Assembly (NCBI GenBank): GCA_020217165.1
Contig: JAIWOE010000109.1
Coordinates: 1 to 13,253, forward strand
Length of the DNA stretch: 13,253 nt
Reading direction: 5' to 3'
From: Desulfovibrio sp.
Lineage (GTDB): Bacteria > Desulfobacterota > Desulfovibrionia > Desulfovibrionales > Desulfovibrionaceae
Position numbers and translations under genes: made by a program. Positions 1-6,767 of the stretch are shown in pieces. Under the pieces are notes generated by a model. That model was not told the origin of the DNA. It worked only from the letters and a program-made list of their open reading frames with translations, and did no database searches. Numbering within the stretch: position 1 is the stretch's first letter; every line of letters begins with the position of its first letter.

Positions 1-1
1 C

Positions 2-592
2 TGCGTGGGCATCATCCTGGCCCTGCAATCTGCCGCCCAGTTGGAAAAATTCGGCGCCCTCAGCTATGTGGCCAATCTGGTGGGGGTTATCATCGTCACG
101 GAGCTCGGCCCCCTGATGACGGCCGTTATCGCCACGGGCCGGTCGGGTGCCGCATTTACGGCGGAAATCGCCACCATGAAAATTTCCGAGGAAATCGACG
201 CCCTCCACGTCATGGGCATCGATCCTGTTCGCTTCCTCGTCTGGCCCAAGCTGCTGGCCATGATCGTCATGATGCCGCTGCTCACCATCTGGGCAGATTT
301 TGTGGGCATCCTCTGCGCCGGCATTTTTTCGGACATCGCCCTGGGCCTGCGGGCTGCCGACTACTTCAATCAAACGGCAAATTTTCTGACCCTCCAGGAC
401 TTCTTTTCCGGCGTGGTCAAGAGCATCGGCTTCGGGCTCACCATCACCATTGTCTGCTGCTGGCAAGGCTTCATGGCCTTTGCCGGCGCCGCCGATGTGG
501 GCATGCGCACCACCAGGTCCGTGGTGCAGTCCATCTTCATCATTATTCTCCTGGACCTCTACTTCACCGCCCTCAACTACATGTACCGGTAG
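2..592 (+). CDS. mlaE: MlaE-family ABC transporter permease, 5'-truncated by the window edge
   Basis: Inner-membrane permease subunit of the Mla-type phospholipid transporter, which works with MlaF (ATPase) and MlaD (MCE protein). About 196 C-terminal residues are present. The reading frame is open to the left edge, and MlaE proteins are about 260 residues, so roughly a quarter is missing; the GTG at position 5 is internal, not a start. The most conserved MlaE segment is visible: ELGPLMTAVIATGRSGAAF, then AEIATMKISEEIDALHVMG and DPVRFLVWPK, the cytoplasmic coupling region. Hydrophobic helices follow (LLAMIVMMPLLTIWADFVG; SIGFGLTITIVCC; SIFIIILLDLYF). The stop lies 3 bases before mlaF, so the two are surely co-transcribed. 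The family assignment is firm; the lipid substrate is inferred from the family. Confidence 0.93.
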   Translation, partial: CVGIILALQSAAQLEKFGALSYVANLVGVIIVTELGPLMTAVIATGRSGAAFTAEIATMKISEEIDALHVMGIDPVRFLVWPKLLAMIVMMPLLTIWADFVGILCAGIFSDIALGLRAADYFNQTANFLTLQDFFSGVVKSIGFGLTITIVCCWQGFMAFAGAADVGMRTTRSVVQSIFIIILLDLYFTALNYMYR

Positions 593-595
593 ATC

Positions 596-1372
596 ATGCG
601 CACCCAGCACGCCCCGGAAATTCGCATAGACAATCTGACCATTGGCTGGCCCGGGCACGAGGTGTTGCGTGATGCGAGCCTGGTGCTGCCCGCGGGCAAG
701 ATCTCCGTCATCCTGGGCGGTTCTGGAGATGGCAAGTCCACCCTGCTGCGGCATATCCTGGGGCTGAACAAGCCCCTCGCCGGCTCCATCCGCATCGACG
801 GGCACAACATCTCCAGCATGGATCAGGAGGCAGGCCACGCCCTGCGCGCAAAAATGGGCGTGCTGTTCCAGAACGGGGCCATGCTCGGCTCCATGACCCT
901 GGGCGAAAACGTGGCCATGCCCCTGCGCGAGCATACGGACCTGGACGAGGAAACCATCGAAACCGTGGTGCGCCTGAAGCTAAGCCTGGGTGGCTTGGAA
1001 CGATTTATGGAGTATTACCCCAGCCAGCTGTCCGGCGGCATGCGCAAGCGGGCCGGCCTGGCCAGGGCCCTGGTGCTGGATCCGCGCATCCTGCTGTGCG
1101 ACGAGCCCTCCGCCGGTCTGGACCCCATCACCGCGGCGGCCCTGGATCAGCTGATCCTGGATCTGCACAACACCTTCACCATGACCATTGTGGTGGTGAC
1201 GCATGACCTGGACAGCATGTTCACCATCGCCCAGCATGTGGTGGCCCTGCATGCTGGCGAGTTGGTGTTTCAGGGCAGTGTGGATGCGCTCAAGGCCTCG
1301 CACAATGCCTTCTTGCAGCAGTTTCTTGCCAGGCAGCCGGGAGAGCGCGCCCGCCCGACCCTGGATTATTAA
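596..1372 (+). CDS. mlaF: MlaF-family ABC transporter ATP-binding protein
   Basis: Cytoplasmic ATPase that powers the Mla lipid transporter. It has 258 residues, near the usual MlaF length. All ABC motifs are present: Walker A GGSGDGKST (41-49), Q-loop FQNGAMLGSM starting at 91, signature LSGGM (145-149) followed by RKRAGLARAL, Walker B ILLCDE (165-170, catalytic Glu170), and H-loop His203 in VVVTHDLDSM. The LSGGMRKR form and the short post-Q-loop segment TLGENVAMPL are typical of the MlaF branch rather than importers. Asp at the fifth Walker A position is less common than Ser or Cys but lies at a variable site. The ATG start is 3 bases after mlaE. No good Shine-Dalgarno is visible before it, so translation may depend on coupling to mlaE. 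Confidence 0.95.
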   Translation: MRTQHAPEIRIDNLTIGWPGHEVLRDASLVLPAGKISVILGGSGDGKSTLLRHILGLNKPLAGSIRIDGHNISSMDQEAGHALRAKMGVLFQNGAMLGSMTLGENVAMPLREHTDLDEETIETVVRLKLSLGGLERFMEYYPSQLSGGMRKRAGLARALVLDPRILLCDEPSAGLDPITAAALDQLILDLHNTFTMTIVVVTHDLDSMFTIAQHVVALHAGELVFQGSVDALKASHNAFLQQFLARQPGERARPTLDY

Positions 1373-1464
1373 GGCCCCACCCACCTGCGCGAAGGGCGTG
1401 GAGAAGGTGCAGAAGGTGAAGGTCGCGTAACACCTGTCAGGCCGAAAACCTGCGAGGGGGATCA
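1373..1464 (+). other. Intergenic gap between mlaF and mlaD
   Basis: This is the longest gap in the plus-strand operon (92 bases). It holds a purine-rich stretch with an imperfect direct repeat (GAAGGTG, twice, near 1402-1420) and the ribosome binding site of mlaD at its end. No strong hairpin followed by a T run is visible, so I see no terminator, and transcription probably continues from mlaF into mlaD. Confidence 0.4.
1454..1460 (+). promoter_or_regulatory. Shine-Dalgarno site deciding the GTG start of mlaD
   Basis: GAGGGGG lies 4 bases (7 if only GAGG pairs) upstream of the GTG at 1465. No ATG occurs at a better position before the membrane anchor, so this supports the GTG as the true start. 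Confidence 0.6.
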
Positions 1465-2397
1465 GTGAAGCCAAAGGAGCGCAGCGCAGCAGACATGCTC
1501 CGCGCCATGGCCACCATTGTGCTGGGGCTGCTGGTGCTGGGGCTGTTCATCGTGGCCCTGGGGGGGTTCCGCTTCTGGGAACGGCTCACCCACTATACGA
1601 TCCTGTTCGACACCGTGAAGGATCTCAATGTGGGGCAGCCGGTCAAGCTGGACGGCATGAACATAGGCCGGGTCACGGCCATCCGGCCCTATCTGGAAGA
1701 TCCTTCCCTGGTGCAGGTGACCATCGGCGTGCGGGACAACATGCCCATCTACGCCAACAGTGTGGCCAGCATCAGCCAGCGCGGTCTCGTGGGTGACTAT
1801 TACGTGCTGCTGACCCTGGAGGGCAACACCGGCCCCGTGCTGCCGCCGGATTCCGTCATCGCATCCAAACGGACGACTGGCCTGGCAGAACTTGGCGCCA
1901 TGGTGGGGGATTTGGTGACCAGCCTTAAACCCCGGCTGGAGCGCATTGCCGCAGGGCTGGAACGACTGTTTACCCCGGAGAATATCCAGCACGTCTCCGC
2001 GGTGCTGGCGGAGCTGGAAACCCTGGTGCACAGCACCCAGGCCGCCGTGCATACCCTCCACCAGGAGCTGGACGGCGTGGGCGACCAGACCAAGGAAACC
2101 CTGCAGCATGGCACCGCCACCCTGGATCAGGCCCGCGAAACCTTCGTGGCCGTGCAGGCCGATGTTGCGGCGTTGTCTGCAGAGTTGCGTGGGCAGGTCC
2201 ATGAGGTGGGCACCCGCTATGCGGCTTTGGCCGCCCAGGTGCAGACGGACCTGGGGTACAATCAGGAGCAGCTGGCCCAGGTGCTGGATCAGGTGCAGCG
2301 GCTCTCGGAGGAGCTGACCATGCTCACACAGGATGTGAAGGAGCGCCCCTGGCAGCTGCTGCGCGCGCCCCGGGCCTTTCCGGAGGTGCGGCAATGA
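1465..2397 (+). CDS. mlaD: MCE-domain (MlaD-like) lipid transport protein with long helical tail
   Basis: Periplasmic substrate-binding subunit of the Mla transporter, anchored in the inner membrane. It has 310 residues, much longer than E. coli MlaD (183). Residues 1-14 are a short basic cytoplasmic start, about 15-34 a single transmembrane helix (IVLGLLVLGLFIVALGG), and about 40-125 one MCE domain, with the typical phrases VGQPVKLDGMNIGRVTAI and GLVGDYYVLL. From about 135 to 300 the protein is rich in Leu, Glu, Gln and Ala with heptad-like spacing (for example ERIAAGLERL, AVLAELETLV, QLAQVLDQVQRLSEEL), which reads as a coiled coil. Related MCE proteins oligomerise to form a lipid tunnel, and the tail may extend it across the periplasm (inference). 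The start is GTG with a good ribosome site. The stop overlaps the next gene in ATGA. Confidence 0.92.
   Translation: MKPKERSAADMLRAMATIVLGLLVLGLFIVALGGFRFWERLTHYTILFDTVKDLNVGQPVKLDGMNIGRVTAIRPYLEDPSLVQVTIGVRDNMPIYANSVASISQRGLVGDYYVLLTLEGNTGPVLPPDSVIASKRTTGLAELGAMVGDLVTSLKPRLERIAAGLERLFTPENIQHVSAVLAELETLVHSTQAAVHTLHQELDGVGDQTKETLQHGTATLDQARETFVAVQADVAALSAELRGQVHEVGTRYAALAAQVQTDLGYNQEQLAQVLDQVQRLSEELTMLTQDVKERPWQLLRAPRAFPEVRQ
2382..2387 (+). promoter_or_regulatory. Shine-Dalgarno site of the auxiliary lipoprotein gene
   Basis: GGAGGT sits 6 bases before the ATG at 2394 and inside the end of mlaD. It fixes the start at the ATGA overlap. Confidence 0.65.
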
Positions 2398-3053
2398 GGT
2401 TGGGCCAGAGGAATACCATCAGGGTGGGCGCCCTCGCCGCCATGGTGCTGGGACTGGTCTGTGCAGGATGCATGGGGCCGGGGCCGGTGGAGCGGACGCT
2501 GGTGGTCTTGGGCGGTTGCCCGGGACAACAGTCAGGAGCACCGGGCCAGCCCAGCCACATGGCCCAGGCCGCACTGCCCATAGTGGCCGTGCTGCCCTTC
2601 GAGGCCTCTGCCGCCCTGGACCGCCGGGCCGTGGCCATTCAGGAAGGGAATGTGCTCCGCAGCGCCACCACCTGGTCCTGGGAAGACACGCCCCGCCGCA
2701 TGGTGACCCAGGCCGTGCTGGACCAACTCGCCTGCAGCGGTGCCTGGGGCGTGTTGTGGCCCTACCGTCCCCGGGGGGAGCACTTTGCGGTGCTGGGGGG
2801 TCGTGTGGATGATTTCAGCGTGGCCCTGCACCCCCAAGGCGGTGAAGTGCGGGTGGCCTTGACCGTGGATGTCTGGAGCGCCCAGAAGGGCCCTCTGCTG
2901 GGCCGGCTGTCCGTGCAAGCCACGGCGCCGTGCTCGGATGCCACGCCCCAGGCCGCGGCCGTGGCGGCCCAGGACGCCTTGCGAGACGCCATGCGCCAGG
3001 TGGAGCAGGGACTGCAAACGCTACGCCCGCGCATGGAGATGACAGGTGAGTAG
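2394..3053 (+). CDS. ABC-type transport auxiliary lipoprotein (PqiC/YmbA-like)
   Basis: Probable outer-membrane lipoprotein partner of the MCE transporter, 219 residues. Residues 1-25 form a lipoprotein signal (basic start, then VGALAAMVLGLVCAG) with Cys26 as the likely lipidated residue; Cys at -3 of the lipobox is atypical, while Ala-Gly at -2/-1 is normal. The mature part has the layout of the ABC-transport auxiliary lipoprotein family (PF03886): VAVLPFEASAALDRR, a Trp-containing segment WSWEDTPRRMVTQAVLDQL, then the strand GRVDDFSVAL and VALTVDVWSA. The C-terminal helix ends in QVEQGLQTLRPR. It overlaps mlaD by 4 bases and the next gene by 8, so all three are probably translationally coupled. 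Such lipoproteins often accompany Mce/Pqi-type systems. The family call is by pattern only. Confidence 0.75.
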   Translation: MRLGQRNTIRVGALAAMVLGLVCAGCMGPGPVERTLVVLGGCPGQQSGAPGQPSHMAQAALPIVAVLPFEASAALDRRAVAIQEGNVLRSATTWSWEDTPRRMVTQAVLDQLACSGAWGVLWPYRPRGEHFAVLGGRVDDFSVALHPQGGEVRVALTVDVWSAQKGPLLGRLSVQATAPCSDATPQAAAVAAQDALRDAMRQVEQGLQTLRPRMEMTGE

Positions 3054-3456
3054 CCGCTGGGAAATCTTCCAATGCATCGCCGAGGAGCGTATCCGCGCGG
3101 CCTATGACGAGGGGCAGTTCGACGAGTTACCTGGCAAGGGGCAGCCCCTGGTGCTGGAAGACGATTCCATGATCCCGCCGGAAAATCGCATGGCCTGGAA
3201 GATTCTCAAGAATGCCGGCATGTGCCCGCCGGAGCTGGAGCTGGAACAGCAGGCCCATTCCCTGGCGGAGATGCTCTCCCAGTGCGCCGATGAGCAGGAA
3301 CGGCTGCAGCAAATCAAAAAACTGCAGTGTCTGGTCACGCGCATCAACATGGGCAGGCGCCGTCCGGTATGCCTGGAAACGGATGCGGAGTATTACCGCA
3401 AGATTGTGGAGCGTGTGCCCCTGGAGTCCTCCCGGCCTCGATCCGAGGATTCCTGA
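3046..3456 (+). CDS. DUF1992 / DnaJ-homologue subfamily C member 28-like protein
   Basis: Small soluble protein of 136 residues whose biochemical role is not established. It matches the DUF1992 (DnaJ homologue C28 conserved domain) family, by the start WEIFQCIAEERIRAAYDEGQ followed by FDELPGKGQPLVLEDD, then PPENRMAWKILKNAGMCPPE, which is the family hallmark. There is no J-domain, as is usual for bacterial members. Residues 62-100 are helical and charged (Glu/Gln-rich), possibly a coiled coil. It begins with GTG inside the end of the lipoprotein gene (8-base overlap), with GGAG at 3035-3038 seven bases upstream. It is the last gene of the plus-strand operon; its stop is 15 bases from that of the convergent rsmB. 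Any role in lipid transport is suggested only by position. Confidence 0.85.
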   Translation: MSSRWEIFQCIAEERIRAAYDEGQFDELPGKGQPLVLEDDSMIPPENRMAWKILKNAGMCPPELELEQQAHSLAEMLSQCADEQERLQQIKKLQCLVTRINMGRRRPVCLETDAEYYRKIVERVPLESSRPRSEDS

Positions 3457-3471
3457 ACGCACGGGTCTTGA

Positions 3472-4779
3472 TCAGCATTTCCCCAGCAGGCTGGCGAAGA
3501 AGAATTCCCGGGCCAGGGATGCCGGCGGGGTCGTGTGGCGGATCAGCTCCCGGGCATCGGCATGGTTGACGAGAAAGCGCTCCACCTGGCCAGCGTTTTC
3601 CGCATGGGTCAGGGTGCAGGTGATGTACGCCAGCCGTCCCCCCCGGGGCAGCAGGGCCCAGCTTTGTTCCAGCAACTGCCGCTGCACGCGGGCCATGGTC
3701 TGGACATCTTCCGGCCGGCGATGCCATTTGATGTCCGGTCGCCGGGCGATGACGCCCAGGCCCGTGCAGGGCGCATCCAGCAGGATGGTGCGCGGCGCCT
3801 GACGCAAGGGCGTAGGCCCGGTGCCGGAAGCCAAAAAGGCCGGCGGCTGGGGCAGCCCCAGGCGGACCGCCTCGGCGCGCAGGCCGGCCAGCCGGCCCGC
3901 ATGCACATCCGAGGCCCAGACAGGCTGCACGCCAGCCTCCACCAGCCACAATGTTTTGCCGCCATGCCCGGCGCAGGCATCCCACACCGGGGTGGGCCAT
4001 TGCTCGGGCCGGAGGGCCTGCAAGGCTGCCTGGCTGGCCACGCTCTGGCGGCTGGCCATGCCCTTGTCCACCAGGGCGGCCACATCCAGATCATGATCCG
4101 GCTGCAGCATGACCCAGGGGGCCTGTGCCCCCAGGCAGGCGTGCATGCTGGCAATGGACGTGAACACCGCCGCATGGCCGGGCCGGGCCTGGTTGATGCG
4201 CAGGCCCAGGGGCGGTTCGTGCACGAAGGCGTCCATGTACAGCAGTGCATCCTCCCGGCCGTGTTCTTCCAGAAGCATTTCCACCATCCACGGCGGCAGG
4301 CTGTAGTAGGCAGCGGCGGCAGGGGCAAAGCCGTTGCCCTTGCGATAGGTGGCAAAGTCCTGATGTGCAGGGCCAATGGCGGCCACCTTGCGCAGCACGG
4401 CGTTGGCCAGGCCGGCCAGCTGGGGCCCGGCCCGGAGCTTCATGGCGTCCACGGCCCAATGCAGGGTGGCGTATTGAGGAATGCGATGAAGAAACAGCAG
4501 TTCGTAGGCTGCGGCCAGCAGAATTCTCGACCCTGCCGGGGGCACATTGCCTGGTTTGCGCAGAAACCGGCCCAGAATCGATTCCAGGCGGCCCAGGTGT
4601 CTGAGGGTGCCATAGACCAGATTCGTGGCCAGAGCGCGATCCCTGGAAGAGGCGCTCAGGGCGGCATCGCCAGACAATCGGGCGTCCAGGGATTCCTGCA
4701 GGGGGCGCTGGGTGTCCAGGACCTCGGCCAGTACGTCCAGGGCGCAGCGGCGGGCGACGGGGATGGCGGGGGGAGCCAC
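3472..4779 (-). CDS. rsmB: RsmB-type 16S rRNA (cytosine-C5) methyltransferase
   Basis: SAM-dependent enzyme that methylates a cytosine (C967 in E. coli) of 16S rRNA. I take the GTG at 4779, giving 435 residues (E. coli RsmB is 429). The open frame runs further upstream, but that part overlaps the DUF116 gene and is Pro/Cys/Arg-rich noise. Residues about 8-130 form a NusB-like RNA-binding domain (RCALDVLAEV, RDRALATNLVYGTLRHLGRL, LLAAAYELLFL). The Rossmann methyltransferase domain follows: SAM motif DACAGHGGKT (267-276), acidic Asp291, motif IV LLDAPCTGLG with Cys338, and motif VI YITCTL with Cys388, the expected nucleophile. GTG follows the DUF116 stop by 2 bases and has AGGAG 9 bases upstream. 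It is last in the minus-strand cluster. Confidence 0.93.
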   Translation of the reverse strand: MAPPAIPVARRCALDVLAEVLDTQRPLQESLDARLSGDAALSASSRDRALATNLVYGTLRHLGRLESILGRFLRKPGNVPPAGSRILLAAAYELLFLHRIPQYATLHWAVDAMKLRAGPQLAGLANAVLRKVAAIGPAHQDFATYRKGNGFAPAAAAYYSLPPWMVEMLLEEHGREDALLYMDAFVHEPPLGLRINQARPGHAAVFTSIASMHACLGAQAPWVMLQPDHDLDVAALVDKGMASRQSVASQAALQALRPEQWPTPVWDACAGHGGKTLWLVEAGVQPVWASDVHAGRLAGLRAEAVRLGLPQPPAFLASGTGPTPLRQAPRTILLDAPCTGLGVIARRPDIKWHRRPEDVQTMARVQRQLLEQSWALLPRGGRLAYITCTLTHAENAGQVERFLVNHADARELIRHTTPPASLAREFFFASLLGKC

Positions 4780-4781
4780 GG

Positions 4782-5663
4782 TCAGGCGCTCCTGGACTGG
4801 GGTGGTGCCTGGACAGGAGTGTGGGCCGGCGTAAGTGCCGGCGTGTGGGCAGGCGCTTGGCCTGCAACATCGCCAGCGTCGGCAGGGCCGGCAGGCTGGA
4901 TCACTTGAGCCAGCACGGCGCGCACGGCCTCCAAATCCACCCGGGTATCCAGGCAGGGGCCGCACGGCCGCTCATTAAGCACGCCATACACGGGAATGGG
5001 ATACGCGTCCTGGATACCACTGGCGAGGTCACGCTCGCAGGCCACGGCAATGATGAGTGTAGGCCGGGTCTGGACCACGATGCGCCGGGCAATGGTGCCA
5101 CCGGTGGCAATGGCCAGGCGCACGCCGGAGGCCTCGGCCAGTTCCAGCAGGGAGCAGATGGGGCAGCGGCCGCAGCGTTCGCAATTGTTCACGTCGTAGG
5201 TGAGGCGGTGGGGGCAGTCGCTTGCCTGGAGGCAGTGGGGCAGGAGCAGAAGTACGCGGTGGGGCGGGTGGCGCTGCCAATCCTGCATCACCAGTTCATT
5301 GTTCACCTTGATGAAGGAATTGCGGACCTTCTCCTTGGAAATGCCCAGGAGCATGCCCAGCAGGGACATGAGGGGCAGCATGAATTTGATGGTCACGCCG
5401 CGCAGTTTGCGGGAAAGCAGCACCGGCCGTTTGAGCATGATGTGCAGAACCAGGGACAGCCATGCCCACAGCACCACAACCATGAGGGCCACCGTGACCA
5501 TGCCGGCCACATACGGCAGGGCCGCATGAATGTTGGCCAGGCCAATGGAAGGAACGATCCACAACAGGGCCAGGCCGCTGATCACCAGTAGGCTGGTGGC
5601 GGTGATGAGCCCCAGGAACAGCCGCTTGCGGGCGGCGGTGTCGTCAGCCAGCGCGTATTTCAT
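4782..5663 (-). CDS. DUF116 membrane protein with clustered cysteines, function unknown
   Basis: Conserved DUF116-family protein of 293 residues with no established function. N-terminal residues about 15-37 and 47-78 are strongly hydrophobic, and 92-108 (TIKFMLPLMSLLGMLLG) is a third hydrophobic stretch. The rest is a probable cytoplasmic domain with cysteines in LLLLPHCLQASDCPHR (C144, C150), NNCERCGRCPIC (C161, C164, C167, C170), AVACERDL (C209) and ERPCGPC (C234, C237). The spacing suggests a metal or iron-sulphur site (inference). ATGGTIARRIV and QTRPTLIIAVACERDLASG are typical family segments. Residues 272-283 repeat an Ala/Thr/Pro motif. The ATG at 5663 lacks a clear ribosome site; a TTG at 5732 would add 23 residues but lies inside an inverted repeat. 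It sits between fmt and rsmB, 2 bases from the latter. Confidence 0.88.
   Translation of the reverse strand: MKYALADDTAARKRLFLGLITATSLLVISGLALLWIVPSIGLANIHAALPYVAGMVTVALMVVVLWAWLSLVLHIMLKRPVLLSRKLRGVTIKFMLPLMSLLGMLLGISKEKVRNSFIKVNNELVMQDWQRHPPHRVLLLLPHCLQASDCPHRLTYDVNNCERCGRCPICSLLELAEASGVRLAIATGGTIARRIVVQTRPTLIIAVACERDLASGIQDAYPIPVYGVLNERPCGPCLDTRVDLEAVRAVLAQVIQPAGPADAGDVAGQAPAHTPALTPAHTPVQAPPQSRSA
4789..4793 (-). promoter_or_regulatory. Shine-Dalgarno site fixing the rsmB start
   Basis: AGGAG on the minus strand, 9 bases before the GTG at 4779 and inside the last codons of the DUF116 gene. It supports the 435-residue RsmB over the 497-residue open frame. Confidence 0.65.
4815..4850 (-). 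repeat. Short Ala-Thr-Pro coding repeat in the DUF116 tail
   Basis: Codons for AHTPALTPAHTP form two near-copies of a TPAHTP-like unit, followed by VQAPP. It is a low-complexity, probably disordered C-terminal tail after the conserved domain. Confidence 0.55.
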
Positions 5664-5680
5664 GGAATTCAAGGGCAAGG

Positions 5681-5742
5681 ACGCAGGGTAGGAATGCTTG
5701 TGGTGAAACGTAGAGGACAGGAACGCCGACAATTCCCTGCGT
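5681..5742. repeat. Inverted repeat in the fmt-DUF116 gap
   Basis: ACGCAGGG at 5681-5688 is the exact complement of CCCTGCGT at 5735-5742. With a 4-base bulge the pairing extends through AAT (to 5695) against ATT (from 5732), about 11 pairs closing a 36-base loop. It lies in the leader of the DUF116 gene (minus strand) and just after fmt. No T run follows directly, so it is not a classic terminator; it may be an RNA structure or chance. Confidence 0.4.
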
Positions 5743-5774
5743 ACCGCAAAAAAGGAGAGAAGAAAACTGGGAAA

Positions 5775-6749
5775 TCAAAGCGGGTGGGAACGTCCCAGGA
5801 TCACGGCCTCGCCGGCAGTGCGGGAAAGGTAGCCGTTGATGAAGGCCCGCGCATCCATGGAACAGCGTCCGGCAGGGCACAGGCTGGGGAGCAGGTAGGC
5901 CTTGTCTGCGCAGGCCACGGCCAACTGGTCGTCGGTCAGGCCCAGGACCGTGCCTGGGGCCACGGGTTCGGACAGGGCATCGCCCACCACGCCAGGGGTC
6001 AGGGACAGGCGAATAACCTCGCCATCGCTGGGGTGCCAGAAGGTATACGGCCCGGGCCAGGGGTGCATGGCCCGGATGCGATTGTGAATGGCCATGGCCG
6101 GCTGGTTCCAGAAGATCTCGCCCTCTTCCTTGCGCAGTTTAGGGGCGTAGGTGGCGCGGTCGTTGTTCTGGGGGATGCGGGGCAGGGTTCCCTGCTCCAG
6201 GCGCTCCAGGGCTTTCACCAGCAAGGTGCCGCCCATGGCGGCCAACTCGTCATGCAATGTGGCGGCGGTATCATGATAGCCGATGATGAGAGTCTGCTGC
6301 AGGCAGATTGCACCTGTATCCAGCCCGGCATCCATCTGCATAATGGTGATGCCGGTGGACAACTCGCCGTCAAGAATGGCCCGCTGGATGGGTGCTGCGC
6401 CGCGGTATTTAGGCAACAGGGAGGCGTGGACATTCAGGCAGCCGTAACGGGGGGCGTCCAGTACGGCCTGGGGCAGGATGAGCCCATAGGCAGCCACCAC
6501 GGCCACGTCGGGGGCCAGATCGGTCACCAGGCGCACATTGTCCTCACCCTTGAAGGTCAGGGGCTGGAACACGGGCAGGCCTCTGGCCAAGGCCAACTGC
6601 TTGACCTCGGGGGGGCGCATCTTGCCGCCGCGTCCAGCGGGCCTGTCCGGCTGGGTGAACACACCCACCACCTCGCCCTGGGGCCACGACAGAATGGACT
6701 CCAGCACGGTGGCCGCAAACCCGGGCGTGCCCATGAAGACGATGCGCAT
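5775..6749 (-). CDS. fmt: Methionyl-tRNA formyltransferase
   Basis: Transfers a formyl group from 10-formyl-tetrahydrofolate to initiator Met-tRNA before translation starts. It has 324 residues (E. coli 315). It opens with MRIVFMGTPGFAATVL, the family start. The tRNA-contacting loop is PDRPAGRGGKMRPPEVK (34-50). The catalytic triad is present: Asn106 and His108 in LNVHASLLPKYRGAAP, and Asp144 in MDAGLDTGAI. The C-terminal domain (from about 205) carries FWNQPAMAIHNRIRAMHPWPG and supports tRNA binding. The ATG has AGGGG about 6 bases upstream and lies 18 bases after the def stop, the usual def-fmt pairing, so both ends of the formyl-methionine cycle are made together. Confidence 0.96.
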   Translation of the reverse strand: MRIVFMGTPGFAATVLESILSWPQGEVVGVFTQPDRPAGRGGKMRPPEVKQLALARGLPVFQPLTFKGEDNVRLVTDLAPDVAVVAAYGLILPQAVLDAPRYGCLNVHASLLPKYRGAAPIQRAILDGELSTGITIMQMDAGLDTGAICLQQTLIIGYHDTAATLHDELAAMGGTLLVKALERLEQGTLPRIPQNNDRATYAPKLRKEEGEIFWNQPAMAIHNRIRAMHPWPGPYTFWHPSDGEVIRLSLTPGVVGDALSEPVAPGTVLGLTDDQLAVACADKAYLLPSLCPAGRCSMDARAFINGYLSRTAGEAVILGRSHPL

Positions 6750-6767
6750 TGGCTGCCCCCTGCACTG

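Noticed and set aside
1462..2394. A 310-codon minus-strand open frame mirroring mlaD
   Set aside because: It is the codon-aligned antisense of a clear MCE protein and is His/Gln/Gly-rich, as expected from such a mirror.
3436..3448. Small hairpin CCTCG-ATC-CGAGG near the end of the DUF1992 gene
   Set aside because: Only 5 pairs, inside the coding region, with no T run after it; too weak for a terminator.
3535..4908. A 457-codon plus-strand open frame opposite rsmB
   Set aside because: Same cause; the minus strand carries complete RsmB motifs, and the plus-strand product is low-complexity.
4780..4965. A 62-residue N-terminal extension of RsmB
   Set aside because: It overlaps the conserved DUF116 reading frame, has no family similarity, and the GTG at 4779 has a ribosome site and gives the normal RsmB length.
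5743..5774. Pyrimidine-rich stretch after the fmt stop (minus strand) as a terminator
   Set aside because: There is a T run but no stable hairpin directly before it; the inverted repeat lies on the wrong side.
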